From Sulfurovum sp. (GTDB taxonomy: Bacteria; Campylobacterota; Campylobacteria; Campylobacterales; Sulfurovaceae), in NCBI GenBank assembly GCA_027068435.1, contig JAMOTA010000027.1, forward strand, positions 1 to 64,000: a stretch of 64,000 nt of DNA, in the 5' to 3' direction. A model generated the notes under the pieces. The model saw only the letters and a program-made list of their open reading frames with translations, made no database searches and was not told where the DNA came from. Position numbers and translations under genes: made by a program. Each line of letters begins with the position of its first letter. Within the stretch, counting starts at the first letter, position 1. Below are positions 18,848 to 29,400 of the stretch, in pieces.

Positions 18848-18865
18848 GTTATATTTAAATATAAC
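18848..18865. repeat. 18-bp perfect palindrome upstream of cas6, partly CRISPR-repeat-like
   Basis: GTTATATTTAAATATAAC is a perfect palindrome lying between the trmA stop and the cas -10 box, about 35 bp upstream of that box. One arm plus flank resembles the CRISPR repeat: in crRNA sense GTTATATTTAAAT compares with GTTGTATTTAAAC, 11 of 13 identical. It could be an operator, a weak terminator for trmA, or a degenerate solo repeat. Confidence 0.5.
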
Positions 18866-18878
18866 AGTTAAACTTACT

Positions 18879-20018
18879 CTAACATACACTCTTTTTTTGT
18901 AAGAAAACACCACTCTCTACATGTTCTGTGTGTGGGAACTGGTCATACATGGCTGCTTCTACTACTTCATGGGTTTGAGAAAGTGTGACTAGGTCACGTG
19001 CTAGTGTTTCAGGGTTACATGAGATGTAGATAATATTTTCTATGTTAGAGATGAGTGTTATGGTACCTGTATCTAGCCCTGCACGTGGAGGGTCTACAAG
19101 TACTGTTGAGAAGTTGTATGCGTTTAAGTCTATCTCTTTGAGGCGTGTAAACTCTCTTACACCACTAAGAGCTTCTGTCATCTCTTCAGAAGAGAGTCTA
19201 GCAAAAGTGATATTATCTACTCCATTTAGTGTACAGTTTTCTAATGCAGCTTTTATAGAACCTTTGCTTATCTCTGTGGCGAGTACTTTTTCAAAATAGT
19301 GTGAAAGAGGTAAAGTAAAGTTTCCTAAACCACAGTAAGACTCTAAGAAGTCACCATGCTTCACTTTTTTAGCTTGTTTTATAGCCCACTCTATCATCTT
19401 AACATTGACTACAGGGTTAGGCTGAGTGAAACCACTCTCATACTGCACATAGGTAAAAGTTTTTCCATCTATTTGAAGTTTCTCTGTTACAAATTCATCT
19501 GAGAGAAGTACTTTTTGTTTACGGCTTCTACCCATAACTTTACAGTTTAACGCCTCTTCTATCTGTTTGGCTTCTACAGACCAAGCATCATCTAGTTTAC
19601 GATGATACAACATCGTAATAAGACACTCATCTGTCGTTGTAGCTAAAAACTCTACTGCAAAAAGACGTTTTTTAAGTACATCTGTTGAAGCGTTTATGGT
19701 ACTTAGCAGCTTCCACATTCTCTTCTCTATAGGCTCTATGACTTTAGGACACTCTTCTATGCTTATGGCACCTTTGGTACGTACACCATCTACTGGCATT
19801 TTACCCATAGCGTAGTCACATCGGTTACCCTCATGCCAAATGCGAAACTCTGATCTTGCACGATAGTGGCTTGATGGAGAGTCAAATACCTCTAACTCTT
19901 TTGTATAAAAAGGTGCTAAGAGTCCAGAGACACGCTCGTTTTTTTGCTTTAATTGTTCCTCATAACTTGTCTTATAAAGACCACATGAGCCACATGTTCC
20001 AAAATGTTTACAGTTCAA
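18879..20018 (-). CDS. trmA: tRNA (uracil-5-)-methyltransferase TrmA
   Basis: This 379-residue SAM-dependent RNA m5U methyltransferase should make m5U54 in the T-loop of tRNA. The SAM region ESYCGLGNFTLPLS (about 215-228), VDPPRAGLD (about 311-319) and the catalytic Cys in YISCNPETLARDL (about 332-344) are intact. An N-terminal cysteine group CKHFGTCGSCGLY may bind a metal or Fe-S cluster, as in RlmD-type relatives, so an rRNA target is possible. It is divergent from glmU with 86 bp between starts, and precedes the cas operon on the same strand. Confidence 0.9.
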   Translation of the reverse strand: MNCKHFGTCGSCGLYKTSYEEQLKQKNERVSGLLAPFYTKELEVFDSPSSHYRARSEFRIWHEGNRCDYAMGKMPVDGVRTKGAISIEECPKVIEPIEKRMWKLLSTINASTDVLKKRLFAVEFLATTTDECLITMLYHRKLDDAWSVEAKQIEEALNCKVMGRSRKQKVLLSDEFVTEKLQIDGKTFTYVQYESGFTQPNPVVNVKMIEWAIKQAKKVKHGDFLESYCGLGNFTLPLSHYFEKVLATEISKGSIKAALENCTLNGVDNITFARLSSEEMTEALSGVREFTRLKEIDLNAYNFSTVLVDPPRAGLDTGTITLISNIENIIYISCNPETLARDLVTLSQTHEVVEAAMYDQFPHTEHVESGVFLQKKSVC

Positions 20019-20104
20019 ATTCTACACCTTTAAATTCAATTGGATATAATCACAATAATATATTTGTCGTAATTTTACGTAATTTTATCCAAAAGGTTTT
20101 AATA

Positions 20105-21397
20105 ATGTCTATATCTGTTGTAATACTTGCTGCTGGGCAAGGAACAAGAATGAAGTCTTCTACACCTAAAGTACTTCATGAAATTTCTGGAAAATCAATG
20201 CTTTTTCATGCCATCGATGCAGCTCAAGAGATATCTGATGATATTACCATAGTACTTTACCACCAAGCCACACGCATACAAGAAGAGATAGAAGCAAACT
20301 ATAGTGGTATGCATTTTCATCTTCAAGATGCTAAACAGTTTCCTGGAACTGGCGGTGCGATGAAAGGGGTAAAGACTAAAAATAGCCGAACACTCATACT
20401 CAATGGTGACATGCCTCTCATTACTAAAGACTCCCTACTTGCTCTAACTTCTGGAGAGGCTGACATCAATATGTCTGTTATTAAACTTCACAACCCTACT
20501 GGCTATGGTCGTGTCATTATAGAAGATGAAAAAGTTTTAGAGATAGTAGAGCAAAAAGACTGTAATAAAACACAACTTCTTACTTCTACTGTAAATGCGG
20601 GTATCTATGCTGTAGATACCACACTTTTAGAAAAGTACATTCCTGCACTAAACAATAATAATGCACAAGCAGAGTACTACCTTACAGACATAATAAAAAT
20701 GGCTGTAGATGAAGGTAAAAGTGTAAACCCTGTTTATGTAGAAGAGGAGGAGTTTAAGGGTGTGAACTCTAAACTTGACCTTGCACATGCAGAAGAGATA
20801 CTTCAACGACGCATAAAAATCAAATGGATGCAAGCTGGAGTGAGTATGCGTCTTCCTGAGACTATATACATAGACTCTCGTGCTACGTTTGAGGGTGAGT
20901 GTATGTTAGAGAATGGTGTAAGTATTCAAGGTGCTTCACGTATCATCTCTTCCCACATAAAAACACACTCTGTAGTAGAAGCATCTCACATAGAGAACTC
21001 TGATGTAGGACCTATGGGAAGAGTAAGACCCAATTCCAAACTTGTAGATACCCACATAGGTAATTTTGTAGAAGTTAAGAAATCTACCCTTACAGGTGTG
21101 AAAGCAGGACACCTAGCCTACATAGGAGATGCAACCATAGATGAAGGTTCAAACATCGGTGCAGGGGTTATCACTTGTAACTACGATGGGAAAAATAAGT
21201 ATCAGACCATTATAGGTAAAAATGTATTTGTGGGTTCAGACACACAACTTGTAGCACCACTTACCTTAGCAGATGACGTCATGGTAGCTGCGGGAAGTAC
21301 CATCACTAAAGATGTAGAACAAGGCTCTTTAGTTCTCTCTCGTACACCACAAAAAAGTATCAAAAACTTCTTCTATAAGTTTTTTGGAAAGAAATAA
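20105..21397 (+). CDS. glmU: Bifunctional UDP-GlcNAc pyrophosphorylase / glucosamine-1-phosphate acetyltransferase
   Basis: This 430-residue enzyme makes UDP-GlcNAc for peptidoglycan and lipopolysaccharide. The nucleotidyltransferase half starts with VVILAAGQGTRMKS (about residues 5-18) and includes LNGDMPL and GYGRVI; the C-terminal half (about 235-420) is a left-handed beta-helix with GVSIQGASRI, AYIGDATIDEGSNIGAG and the acetyl-CoA site. The frame stays open upstream to 19856, across trmA, but MSISVVILAAG at 20105 is the family start. The protein lacks the long C-terminal tail of E. coli GlmU, as is usual in this phylum. Confidence 0.95.
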   Translation: MSISVVILAAGQGTRMKSSTPKVLHEISGKSMLFHAIDAAQEISDDITIVLYHQATRIQEEIEANYSGMHFHLQDAKQFPGTGGAMKGVKTKNSRTLILNGDMPLITKDSLLALTSGEADINMSVIKLHNPTGYGRVIIEDEKVLEIVEQKDCNKTQLLTSTVNAGIYAVDTTLLEKYIPALNNNNAQAEYYLTDIIKMAVDEGKSVNPVYVEEEEFKGVNSKLDLAHAEEILQRRIKIKWMQAGVSMRLPETIYIDSRATFEGECMLENGVSIQGASRIISSHIKTHSVVEASHIENSDVGPMGRVRPNSKLVDTHIGNFVEVKKSTLTGVKAGHLAYIGDATIDEGSNIGAGVITCNYDGKNKYQTIIGKNVFVGSDTQLVAPLTLADDVMVAAGSTITKDVEQGSLVLSRTPQKSIKNFFYKFFGKK

Positions 21398-21473
21398 GAT
21401 ACAAATAGACTTTGAAGTAAAACCTAAATTAACTCTCAAGTTATTTAAGTTTACTTTGATATTTGCATCCTAA

Positions 21474-21488
21474 AGTGATTAAATCACT
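21474..21488. terminator. Small inverted repeat between glmU and the coiled-coil gene
   Basis: AGTGAT (21474-21479) and ATCACT (21483-21488) form a 6-bp stem with a 3-base loop between convergent genes, overlapping the stop of the small coiled-coil gene. It may help end transcription, but it is short and lacks a clear T-run. Confidence 0.3.
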
Positions 21489-21723
21489 ATTTAATTATAT
21501 TCTCTATCTTTGAAATAATATCTTCTAGTTCCAAATCTTTCATAGCCTCATCTTCTAACAGTTTAGCTAGTTCTATATCTTTCATTTCTATAGTTTCTTT
21601 AAGATTATCTATCTCTAATTTATTGAGTTTATTTTTCTCTTTTTCCTCTTGGTACATCTCCAGAATACGTGATACTTTACTCTGTAAATTCTCTAAAGTT
21701 GTCTGTTCTTGCATGTGTTTCAC
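21487..21723 (-). CDS. Small coiled-coil protein of unknown function
   Basis: This 78-residue protein is almost wholly predicted helix with a heptad-like spacing of Leu/Ile and many Glu/Lys (for example LQSKVSRILEMYQEEKEKNK). No signal peptide, membrane segment or enzyme motif is seen. The size and helix content resemble ZapB-like or other small coiled-coil proteins, but I cannot assign it to a family. A second in-frame ATG three codons in could be the true start. It stands alone, convergent with glmU and divergent from coaBC. Confidence 0.55.
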   Translation of the reverse strand: MKHMQEQTTLENLQSKVSRILEMYQEEKEKNKLNKLEIDNLKETIEMKDIELAKLLEDEAMKDLELEDIISKIENIIK

Positions 21724-21989
21724 CTCTATTTTTAATGTAATTAAACCATAATTTTTTATATTTTAGATGATATGGGCTTTTTAATAACATATTAGTCTCT
21801 AAAAATATTTTCATAGTGTTATTTTAATGTCATCTTCTCTGCTGATTCGTATAATTATATGACACAATAGATTAAGTTTCAATAAGTTAAGTAGTTGTAA
21901 AAATTTAATTATTTAAACTTATGCTAAAATTATGTTTTATAGAATACATTTTTAGCTATGATAAATAAATTTTAAAAAGTGAGAAAAAA

Positions 21990-23258
21990 ATGCAAGTACA
22001 ACTTAACGGGAAAAACATACTTCTAGGCGTAACAGGTAGTATCTCTGCATACAAAGCTTGCGATATAGCAAGACTTTTTGTTAAAGCTGGAGCTTCTGTT
22101 CATGTAGTGATGACACCTTCTGCTGAGCGTTTTGTCTCTGCCCTTACCTTTGAAGCACTAACTCGAAACAGCGTACTTACAGAAAACACAGAGAGTTGGA
22201 GTTCTGAGCTTAACCATATAGATATAGGTAAGAAATGTGATGTATTTGTCGTAGCTCCAGCTACTGCAAACACCCTTAACAAACTTAGCAAAGGTATAGC
22301 AGATAACATTTTAACTCAAACTGTTCTTGCTTTTAAAGGTCAGATGATAGTAGCACCCGCAGCCAATACACAAATGCTTGCCAATCACTACACTACAGGA
22401 AGCCTTAAAATGCTTGGGGTCAATGACTATACTATCGTTGAAGCACAAAGTAAAATGCTAGCTTGTGGAGATATAGGTTCAGGTGCATTAGCAGAACCTT
22501 TAGAGATCTTCTTTGAGACAGCAAAAGCACTTCTAAAAGAGGATTTTTGGGAAGATAGACGTATAGTCGTTACTGGTGGGGGAACACGAGAAAAAATAGA
22601 CGAAGTACGTTATATATCTAACTTTTCATCAGGTAAAATGGCTAAGTCTATCTCTCTTAGTCTATACCTTAAAGGTGCAGATGTCTGTTACATTACAACT
22701 ATGGGGAGTGAAGGTTTACCATCTAGTATATATACTATTGAGACAGAAGATGCACAGGAGCTTTTAGACTATACACAAGATGCAATACGTGTCTCAAAAA
22801 AGGGAAAAATGTCTAAGCCTTCTATGAATGCTACAGATAGACATCTAATACAAAAAGAGCCTTACCTTTTTATGGTTGCAGCAGTTGCAGACTTTACACC
22901 TAAATATCCTCAAAAAGGTAAGCTTAAAAAATCTATGATTGGAGATGCATGGAGTGTTGAGCTTACTCAAACTACAGATATCCTCTCATCTTTAAATAAA
23001 ACAGGTATAAAAACTGTGGCATTTAAAGCTGAAATGGATAGCAATGAGGGATTAAACCATGCAGTAGCACTACTTAAGAAAAAAGAGGTAGATGCAGTAT
23101 GTTACAACCTACTTCAAGATGCTACAAGCTTTGGAGGAGATACAAATGAGATTACCTTTATCACAAAAGAAGTGCAGATACCTTTAGGTAGGTTTGATAA
23201 GTTAACCCTTTCTGAAAAAATTCTTTCTGAAGCAAAAAAATTAAGTAGTGAGCAGTAA
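21990..23258 (+). CDS. coaBC: Bifunctional phosphopantothenoylcysteine decarboxylase / phosphopantothenate-cysteine ligase
   Basis: This 422-residue enzyme performs two steps of coenzyme A synthesis. The FMN-dependent CoaC half opens with LLGVTGSISAYKACDIARL (about residues 11-29) and includes APATANTLNKLSKGIADN and the flap Cys in MLACGDIGSGAL. The CoaB half starts near VVTGGGTREKIDEVRYISN (about 192-210) and ends with AFKAEMDS and KEVDAVCYNLL. A shortish insertion around residues 270-290 is unusual but harmless. It begins an apparent operon with uppS, a prepilin peptidase, an LptF/G permease and truA. Confidence 0.95.
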   Translation: MQVQLNGKNILLGVTGSISAYKACDIARLFVKAGASVHVVMTPSAERFVSALTFEALTRNSVLTENTESWSSELNHIDIGKKCDVFVVAPATANTLNKLSKGIADNILTQTVLAFKGQMIVAPAANTQMLANHYTTGSLKMLGVNDYTIVEAQSKMLACGDIGSGALAEPLEIFFETAKALLKEDFWEDRRIVVTGGGTREKIDEVRYISNFSSGKMAKSISLSLYLKGADVCYITTMGSEGLPSSIYTIETEDAQELLDYTQDAIRVSKKGKMSKPSMNATDRHLIQKEPYLFMVAAVADFTPKYPQKGKLKKSMIGDAWSVELTQTTDILSSLNKTGIKTVAFKAEMDSNEGLNHAVALLKKKEVDAVCYNLLQDATSFGGDTNEITFITKEVQIPLGRFDKLTLSEKILSEAKKLSSEQ

Positions 23259-23260
23259 CT

Positions 23261-23950
23261 ATGAGCGATACTCCACTTAAACATCTAGCTATCATTATGG
23301 ATGGTAATGGAAGATGGGCAAAAGAGCGTGGACTTAAACGTACAAAAGGTCATGAAAAAGGTGCAGAGACTATACGTGATATTACCACCTACTGTGCAGA
23401 GCATACAAGTATTGAAACAGCTACTTTTTATGCTTTTAGTACAGAGAATTGGAAACGCCCTAAACTAGAAGTTGAATTTCTTATGAAACTACTTGAGAAG
23501 TATTTAAAAAATGAACTCTCCACCTATCAAAAGCATAGTATCCGTTTTCAAGCTATAGGTAATATAGATGCATTTTCCAAATCACTACAAAAACGTATTA
23601 AAGAAACAGAAGAACTTACAAAAAACAACAGTAATCTCAAACAAATACTTGCACTCAACTATGGTGGACGTGCAGAAATTATTAGCACAGTAAATAAGCT
23701 TATATCTAAGGGCAAAACAGTAATTACGGAAGAAGATATTTCTACTTCACTACAGACACCTTATAGTGATATAGATTTACTTATAAGAACCAGTGGTGAG
23801 GAGCGGATATCTAACTTTCTTTTATGGCAATTAAGTTATTCTGAATTTTACTTTAGCCCTACTTTATGGCCAGATTTTAGCAATATAGAATTAGATAAAA
23901 TCATAAAAAATTTTGAAAAACGTACAAGACGCTATGGAGGTCTAAAATGA
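23261..23950 (+). CDS. uppS: Undecaprenyl diphosphate synthase (cis-prenyltransferase)
   Basis: This 229-residue enzyme makes the C55 lipid carrier for peptidoglycan and O-antigen synthesis at the inner membrane. HLAIIMDGNGRWAKERGLKR near residues 8-27 holds the catalytic Asp and the diphosphate-binding loop. YAFSTENWKRP and the C-terminal DLLIRTSGEERISNFLLWQ and SEFYFSPTLWPDF are all standard motifs. It starts 2 bp after coaBC and overlaps the prepilin peptidase by 4 bp. Confidence 0.96.
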   Translation: MSDTPLKHLAIIMDGNGRWAKERGLKRTKGHEKGAETIRDITTYCAEHTSIETATFYAFSTENWKRPKLEVEFLMKLLEKYLKNELSTYQKHSIRFQAIGNIDAFSKSLQKRIKETEELTKNNSNLKQILALNYGGRAEIISTVNKLISKGKTVITEEDISTSLQTPYSDIDLLIRTSGEERISNFLLWQLSYSEFYFSPTLWPDFSNIELDKIIKNFEKRTRRYGGLK

Positions 23951-24693
23951 ATGAAACACTGTTAACAGAAATTGCACTTATCGTATTTATCTTTGGAATT
24001 ATGATTGGTTCATTTCTCAATGTAGTAATCTACCGTATCCCTAAAGGTGAGAGTATTGCTTTTCCTGCATCTAAATGCCAAAGTTGCCAAACACCTTTAA
24101 GATGGTGGCATAATATTCCTATTTTTTCATGGTTATTTCTTCGTGGTCAATGTGCTTTTTGTAAAGAGAAAATATCTGCACAATACCCTACAGTGGAGTT
24201 TATAACAGGTATTATTTTTGTTGCACTTTACGCAAAAGTGGGATTAGTATGGTACCTACCTTTTGTTGCTACATCTTTTGCAGCACTTTTAGCACTTGTT
24301 ATGATTGATTTTAAATATATGGCTGTACCCGACAGCATAAACTTTGTGGCACTTGCTTTAGCACTTGTTCAACCAGAGTTTATTAATGCACTTATACATG
24401 CAGTCTTAGCTGCTGGTGGTTTGTACCTTATAGGGCTATTAGCTGCCCTTATTGCTAGAAAACAAGCCATGGGTGGAGCAGATGTTATTGTAGCAGGTAC
24501 TATGGGCGCATTACTTGGATTTCCAAACTTTTTTGTAGCTATTTTCCTCTCTGCTATCTTAGCCATGATACCCTCACTTATCAATCGTGAAAATGGTGTT
24601 CCATTCGTTCCTTTTTTAGCATTAGCTACATTTATTGTTTACCTATATGACACACAAGCAACACAACTCTTAGAGAGACTCATTTATGGTTAA
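23947..24693 (+). CDS. Prepilin peptidase / type IV leader peptidase (A24 family)
   Basis: This 248-residue membrane protein cuts and N-methylates type IV prepilins or type II pseudopilins. The N-terminal GSFLNVVIYRIPKG is followed by a two-CxxC zinc domain (CQSC ... CAFC, about residues 38-76). The aspartate protease sites are in MIDFKYMAVPD (about 118-128) and the GxxD-type MGGADV (about 177-182). About eight hydrophobic segments are visible. It overlaps both neighbours. No pilin gene lies in the window, so its substrates are elsewhere. Confidence 0.93.
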   Translation: MNETLLTEIALIVFIFGIMIGSFLNVVIYRIPKGESIAFPASKCQSCQTPLRWWHNIPIFSWLFLRGQCAFCKEKISAQYPTVEFITGIIFVALYAKVGLVWYLPFVATSFAALLALVMIDFKYMAVPDSINFVALALALVQPEFINALIHAVLAAGGLYLIGLLAALIARKQAMGGADVIVAGTMGALLGFPNFFVAIFLSAILAMIPSLINRENGVPFVPFLALATFIVYLYDTQATQLLERLIYG

Positions 24694-25705
24694 CGTAAGA
24701 GGGTATATATCATCAAACTTTACAAAAGCATTCTTGACGATATTTTTACCCTTTTTTCTCATTATCTCTTTAGTATTTTTAGTCAAAATATCTTCACTTA
24801 CCTCCAAAATTCAAATCTCTTTTGGAGAACTTTTTGAACTTTTTGCATACTCTATTCCAGAAATTATTTTTTATACTTTACCCCTTTCATTTGTTGCGGC
24901 GTTAGCAAATGTACTTATAAAACTCTCACAGGACAATGAACTTATTGCACTTTACGCTTTAGGGCTTAAAGCAAAAAAGATACTAAAGAGTCTTCTACTT
25001 TTAGGTACCCTCTTCTCTCTACTTCTGCTCTCCATCTCTTTTTTGGCAATGCCACTAAGTAAACAATTTTACAAATCATTCAAGAGTTCAAAAAAATCTG
25101 AAGCAAAGCTCAATATTGTTGCAGGTAAACTAGGTCAAAAATTTGGAAATTACTATATCTATTTAGAAAATAAAACAGAAGGTATATTTCATAATATCGT
25201 TATTTATAATCGTACTAAAAAAGATGAAGAGCAGTTTTTTTCTGCACAAGAAGGAAAACTAAATAAAAAATCTCACACTACATCTCTTTTACTAAACAAT
25301 GGTTATGGATACACCTACACTAAAGATGGGCTACAACAAGTAGAGTATAAAAAGTTAGAAGTTTATGATACAAGTAAAAAAAGTTCTTTCAAATTTCAAG
25401 ATATCTCTATATATTGGTCAAAGGCTAAGAAAAATAAGAAAATTATGAAAAAAGCACTTTTTTACTTTTTTATTAGTTTAATTCCTCTACTCTCTGTATA
25501 TATCGTTGCTGCATTTACGATGATAAATCCTCGTTATCATAGTAACCACTCATTTATTATTATATTTACTGTGACATTGATTTTTTATATATTAGCATCT
25601 ATTTTACAAAAATGGGGAAATATATATCTTCTTTTACTCTTCATCGTCTCTATGATATCTATGGGGAGATGGTTATTTAAAAAACGTGTAGAGAGATACT
25701 TTTAA
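24686..25705 (+). CDS. LptF/LptG-family permease (YjgP/YjgQ)
   Basis: This 339-residue protein has membrane segments near residues 15-35, 50-75 and 95-120, then a periplasmic beta-jellyroll-like region, and three more membrane helices near 250-330. That is the layout of LptF/LptG, which with LptB lift lipopolysaccharide from the inner membrane into the Lpt bridge. Whether it is LptF or LptG cannot be told alone. It overlaps the peptidase by 8 bp and shares one base with truA. Confidence 0.88.
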   Translation: MVNVRGYISSNFTKAFLTIFLPFFLIISLVFLVKISSLTSKIQISFGELFELFAYSIPEIIFYTLPLSFVAALANVLIKLSQDNELIALYALGLKAKKILKSLLLLGTLFSLLLLSISFLAMPLSKQFYKSFKSSKKSEAKLNIVAGKLGQKFGNYYIYLENKTEGIFHNIVIYNRTKKDEEQFFSAQEGKLNKKSHTTSLLLNNGYGYTYTKDGLQQVEYKKLEVYDTSKKSSFKFQDISIYWSKAKKNKKIMKKALFYFFISLIPLLSVYIVAAFTMINPRYHSNHSFIIIFTVTLIFYILASILQKWGNIYLLLLFIVSMISMGRWLFKKRVERYF

Positions 25706-26427
25706 TGAGAGTAAAAGCAGTAATCGCATACGATGGCAGTAACTATAAGGGATTCCAAAAACAAAAAAGTACTCCTAATACTATTACCCATGCTATAGAA
25801 AAAGCACTTATGTCACTTCATATTGACTCATCCATAGTTGGCAGTGGGCGTACTGATGCAGGTGTACATGCTACAGGACAAGTAATACATTTTGATTTAC
25901 CAAAATTTTGGACAGATTTGAGTAAACTTAAATTAAATCTAAACAGAAAATTAGACGATATACAATTTAAGCATATTAGCTCTGTAGATGCGAATTATCA
26001 TGCCCGATTTTCTGCAAAAAAGAGACTCTATCGCTATGTATTTAAAACTAAACAACCTTCTCTATTTGAGAAGAAATATATCTCTTATTACCATCCTTTT
26101 AATAAGGAAGTACTTCAAAATACCCTTGATAATTTTTTAGGAAAACATGATTTTAACTACTTTCATAAAACAGGGAGTGTAACACATACTACAGTAAGAG
26201 AGATATATTATGCAAAATATATACAAAGAGGTGATTACCATTTTATCTATTATCAGGCAAATGGTTTTTTACGTTCACAAGTAAGAATGATGGTTGAGGC
26301 ATCCATGGGTGTAGCACAAGAGAGAATGACACTAGAGCAGCTCATAGAGCAGCTTAAGTATCAGAAGAAGCATATAGATAGGCTTGCTCCTCCTGAGGGG
26401 TTATATCTGGCTAAAGTAATCTATTAG
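25705..26427 (+). CDS. truA: tRNA pseudouridine(38-40) synthase TruA
   Basis: This 240-residue enzyme makes pseudouridine in the anticodon arm. The N-terminal IAYDGSNYKGFQKQ and the catalytic loop GSGRTDAGVHATGQVIHF (Asp about residue 51) are intact, as are YRYVFK and GFLRSQVRMMVEASM. The start uses a TAATG overlap with the permease stop, which suggests coupled translation. It ends the five-gene operon, one base before the convergent sensor kinase stop. Confidence 0.95.
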   Translation: MRVKAVIAYDGSNYKGFQKQKSTPNTITHAIEKALMSLHIDSSIVGSGRTDAGVHATGQVIHFDLPKFWTDLSKLKLNLNRKLDDIQFKHISSVDANYHARFSAKKRLYRYVFKTKQPSLFEKKYISYYHPFNKEVLQNTLDNFLGKHDFNYFHKTGSVTHTTVREIYYAKYIQRGDYHFIYYQANGFLRSQVRMMVEASMGVAQERMTLEQLIEQLKYQKKHIDRLAPPEGLYLAKVIY

Positions 26428-26428
26428 C

Positions 26429-29400
26429 CTATACGAGTTTTGCTTTTAACTCATCTATACTTGCAGATTCATCCAAGACTTCGCAACAGTAATCATTATT
26501 TTCTGATACATTATGTACAAGTGCAAAAGGTTTAGCTCCCGTATCTGTAATAAGATCAACAATCATGCACTTCATATTGTCAAAAGGTTTAGCATCATAA
26601 ATAACAAACTTATAATCAATTTCGTCTAACTTGTCAAGAAAAACCTCTTCATTAGTTACTATATCAATCTTTAAATTTAAATTTTTCAATTTACTTCCAT
26701 AGATATTTGCCATAAGTGTCATACTATGATAAACAAGCACATCTGATTGCTCTTTAGGAGGAGCAACCACCACCTCTTCAACTTCTTCTACAATATCTAT
26801 CACTTTGTCTTCTATATTTTTTTCACTCTCTAATACTTCTTCAATATCATCTTTTTTAGTAGAGAAGTCAGTATTAGGTTCTATTACTGTTTCTAGCTCT
26901 TCTGAATTATTCTCTTCTATCTCCTCTTTTGCTTTAACAATTCTTGTAGAAAAATACTCTTGTAGGAGTAAATTTAATTGCTCTAGCTCAATAGGCTTAG
27001 AGAGATAGTTATCCATACCAGCTTTTATATACTTCTCTCTATCACCAGATAAAGCATTTGCAGTTAATGCAACAATAGGAATATGATGTTTACGACTTGA
27101 CTCTTCATAAGCAAGTATTTTCTTTGTAGCTTCTATACCACCTAAAACTGGCATTTGAATATCCATAAAGATAATATCATACTCATTTTGAGTACGTAAA
27201 TCTGCTGCAATCTGTCCATTATTCGCTAATGTAACACTCACACCAAATCCACCAAGTACATTTTTAATAAGTTTTTGATTAATCATGTTATCTTCAGCAA
27301 CTAACGCATGAACATTAAAGAATTTTACTTTACCTTTATTATCTTTAGTTTTTGTAGTTTTTTTACTACCTTTTTCTTCATAAGCAACTTCTAGAGATTT
27401 TATTGTCTTAGTAAAGTTTACAGGTTTATAGAAAATTCTATCTATTTTATCTTCAACTTCTTTAATTTTTTTCTTTTTATCACCAGTCATCATCAATACA
27501 ATTTTAGTATTAAGATTTAAATACTTCTCTAAATCTCCTTTTCTTTGACAATATTTATAATCTATATAAAGTACATCTGGTAAAGATGGTTTAGCATCAA
27601 ATAGTTCATTATCATAATAGACATCAAACTTAGCACCAGAGTAATTAATATAAGTTTCAAGATTTTTATTTATTCCATTTTCGATACTTGGATTAGGAAC
27701 TAAATATCCTATCTTAAATTCACTCATATCAATTCTAACTTTTTCTTCTAAATCATCTGGTTTTTTGAAGTTTAGTGTAAAGAAGAATGTTGAACCTTCA
27801 TCCTCTACACTTTCAATGTCAAGTTCCCCACCCATAAAGGTAGTAAGCTTAGCAGAGATGGCCAGACCAAGCCCTGTACCACCAAATTTTCTACTTGTAC
27901 TAGCATCTGCTTGGGAGAAGGCTTCAAAGATTTTACCTCTTTGATCTTTTGTAATCCCTATACCAGAATCCTCAACTGAGAATCTAACAGTTACATCCTC
28001 ATCTGTCTCTTCCATTTTCTCTATACGTACATCAACTGTACCATTTGTCGGTGTAAATTTAATAGCATTACTAATAAGGTTTACAACAATTTGAGAAATC
28101 TTAGTTGGATCACCAATAATAGTAAGAGGGAGACTTGGATCCACATAGATACCAAAATCAATCTCTTTTTCTGCTGCTCTAGCTGCATAAGACTCTACAG
28201 ATGCTTCAAATTTTACTATAGGGTTAAAAGAGATATTTTCAAGTTCAATCTTATCTGCTTTAATTTTAGAAAGATCTAGAATATCATTTACAATTGCCAA
28301 TAGGTTGTCAGAACTGTGTTCAATAACAGAGATAAACTCCTCTTGTTCATCACTAACTGGTGTAGATTTGAGTAGCTGTGTAAATCCAACAATACCATTA
28401 AGTGGTGTACGTATCTCATGAGACATATTTGCTAAAAATAAATCTTTAGCCTCATTTGCTTCTTTAATAGTTTCAGTAAGGAATTTATATATTTTATTAA
28501 TTTCCCTATTTTCAATAAGAACTTTTAGCTCTTTTTGTTGTTGAAGGTTTAATACCTCTTCAATATCTCTTAATGTCTCTTCAAAGAGTTGTTTATCTTT
28601 ATTTATATTATAATAAATTGCCAGTAAAATAATAAGAAATAGAAAGGCTAATGCACTACCTATGAGATATTCCATCATAATCTTTTTACTCTGCGTTACT
28701 TTATCATCTATATATTTATCCATAGTTGACTTTAAAATACTTTGAGCTAAATCAATATATTGCATCTTTTTTTCAACTTGATTAAACCAATCTTTTGTTG
28801 AAATAGAATACTTCCCAGTCAGAGAGCCATATAAAATTTGTACTCTTTCATAAGCACCAATTTTGCTAAAATCTTCAGGAGAAAGGAGTAAATTCAATTT
28901 TGTAGCAATAGGACTATTACCTAGAATTTTAAATTCTGGTAAAGTATCATTTACCAAAAGAGAGTCCCAAAACTCCAAATCATCATTGGTCATAATTTTT
29001 GATCCACTTAAAATAAAAAACATTCCTGTATTCTCTAAAGCAGTGTTCTCTTTTAACTCTGTAAAACTTGAATAAGTTGAGAGATAACTTCTCATTATAA
29101 TAGATAAATCATGTTGAGAAACCTCTTTCATTATATTTAAAAGAGATTGAAAAATTTCATTATGATACACTTTAAAGAAAATATTTTTATAATCTAAACT
29201 TAAAGTGTTAACCTTAGTACGTACATGTTTTAGATTTTTTTTAACAATATCTAATTCTGCTCTAAAAGCATGAAACTCTTTATGATTATCCATATACTCA
29301 GATAATTCTATAATTGTATTATCTACAATAATTCTAGATTCTTTAACCTTGTTAAACCCTCTATCACCATCTGTACCCATATATATAGCACTATAAAATC

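Noticed and set aside
19856-20104. N-terminal extension of glmU by 83 codons
   Set aside because: It runs across trmA on the other strand and is unlike any GlmU; the normal start is at 20105.
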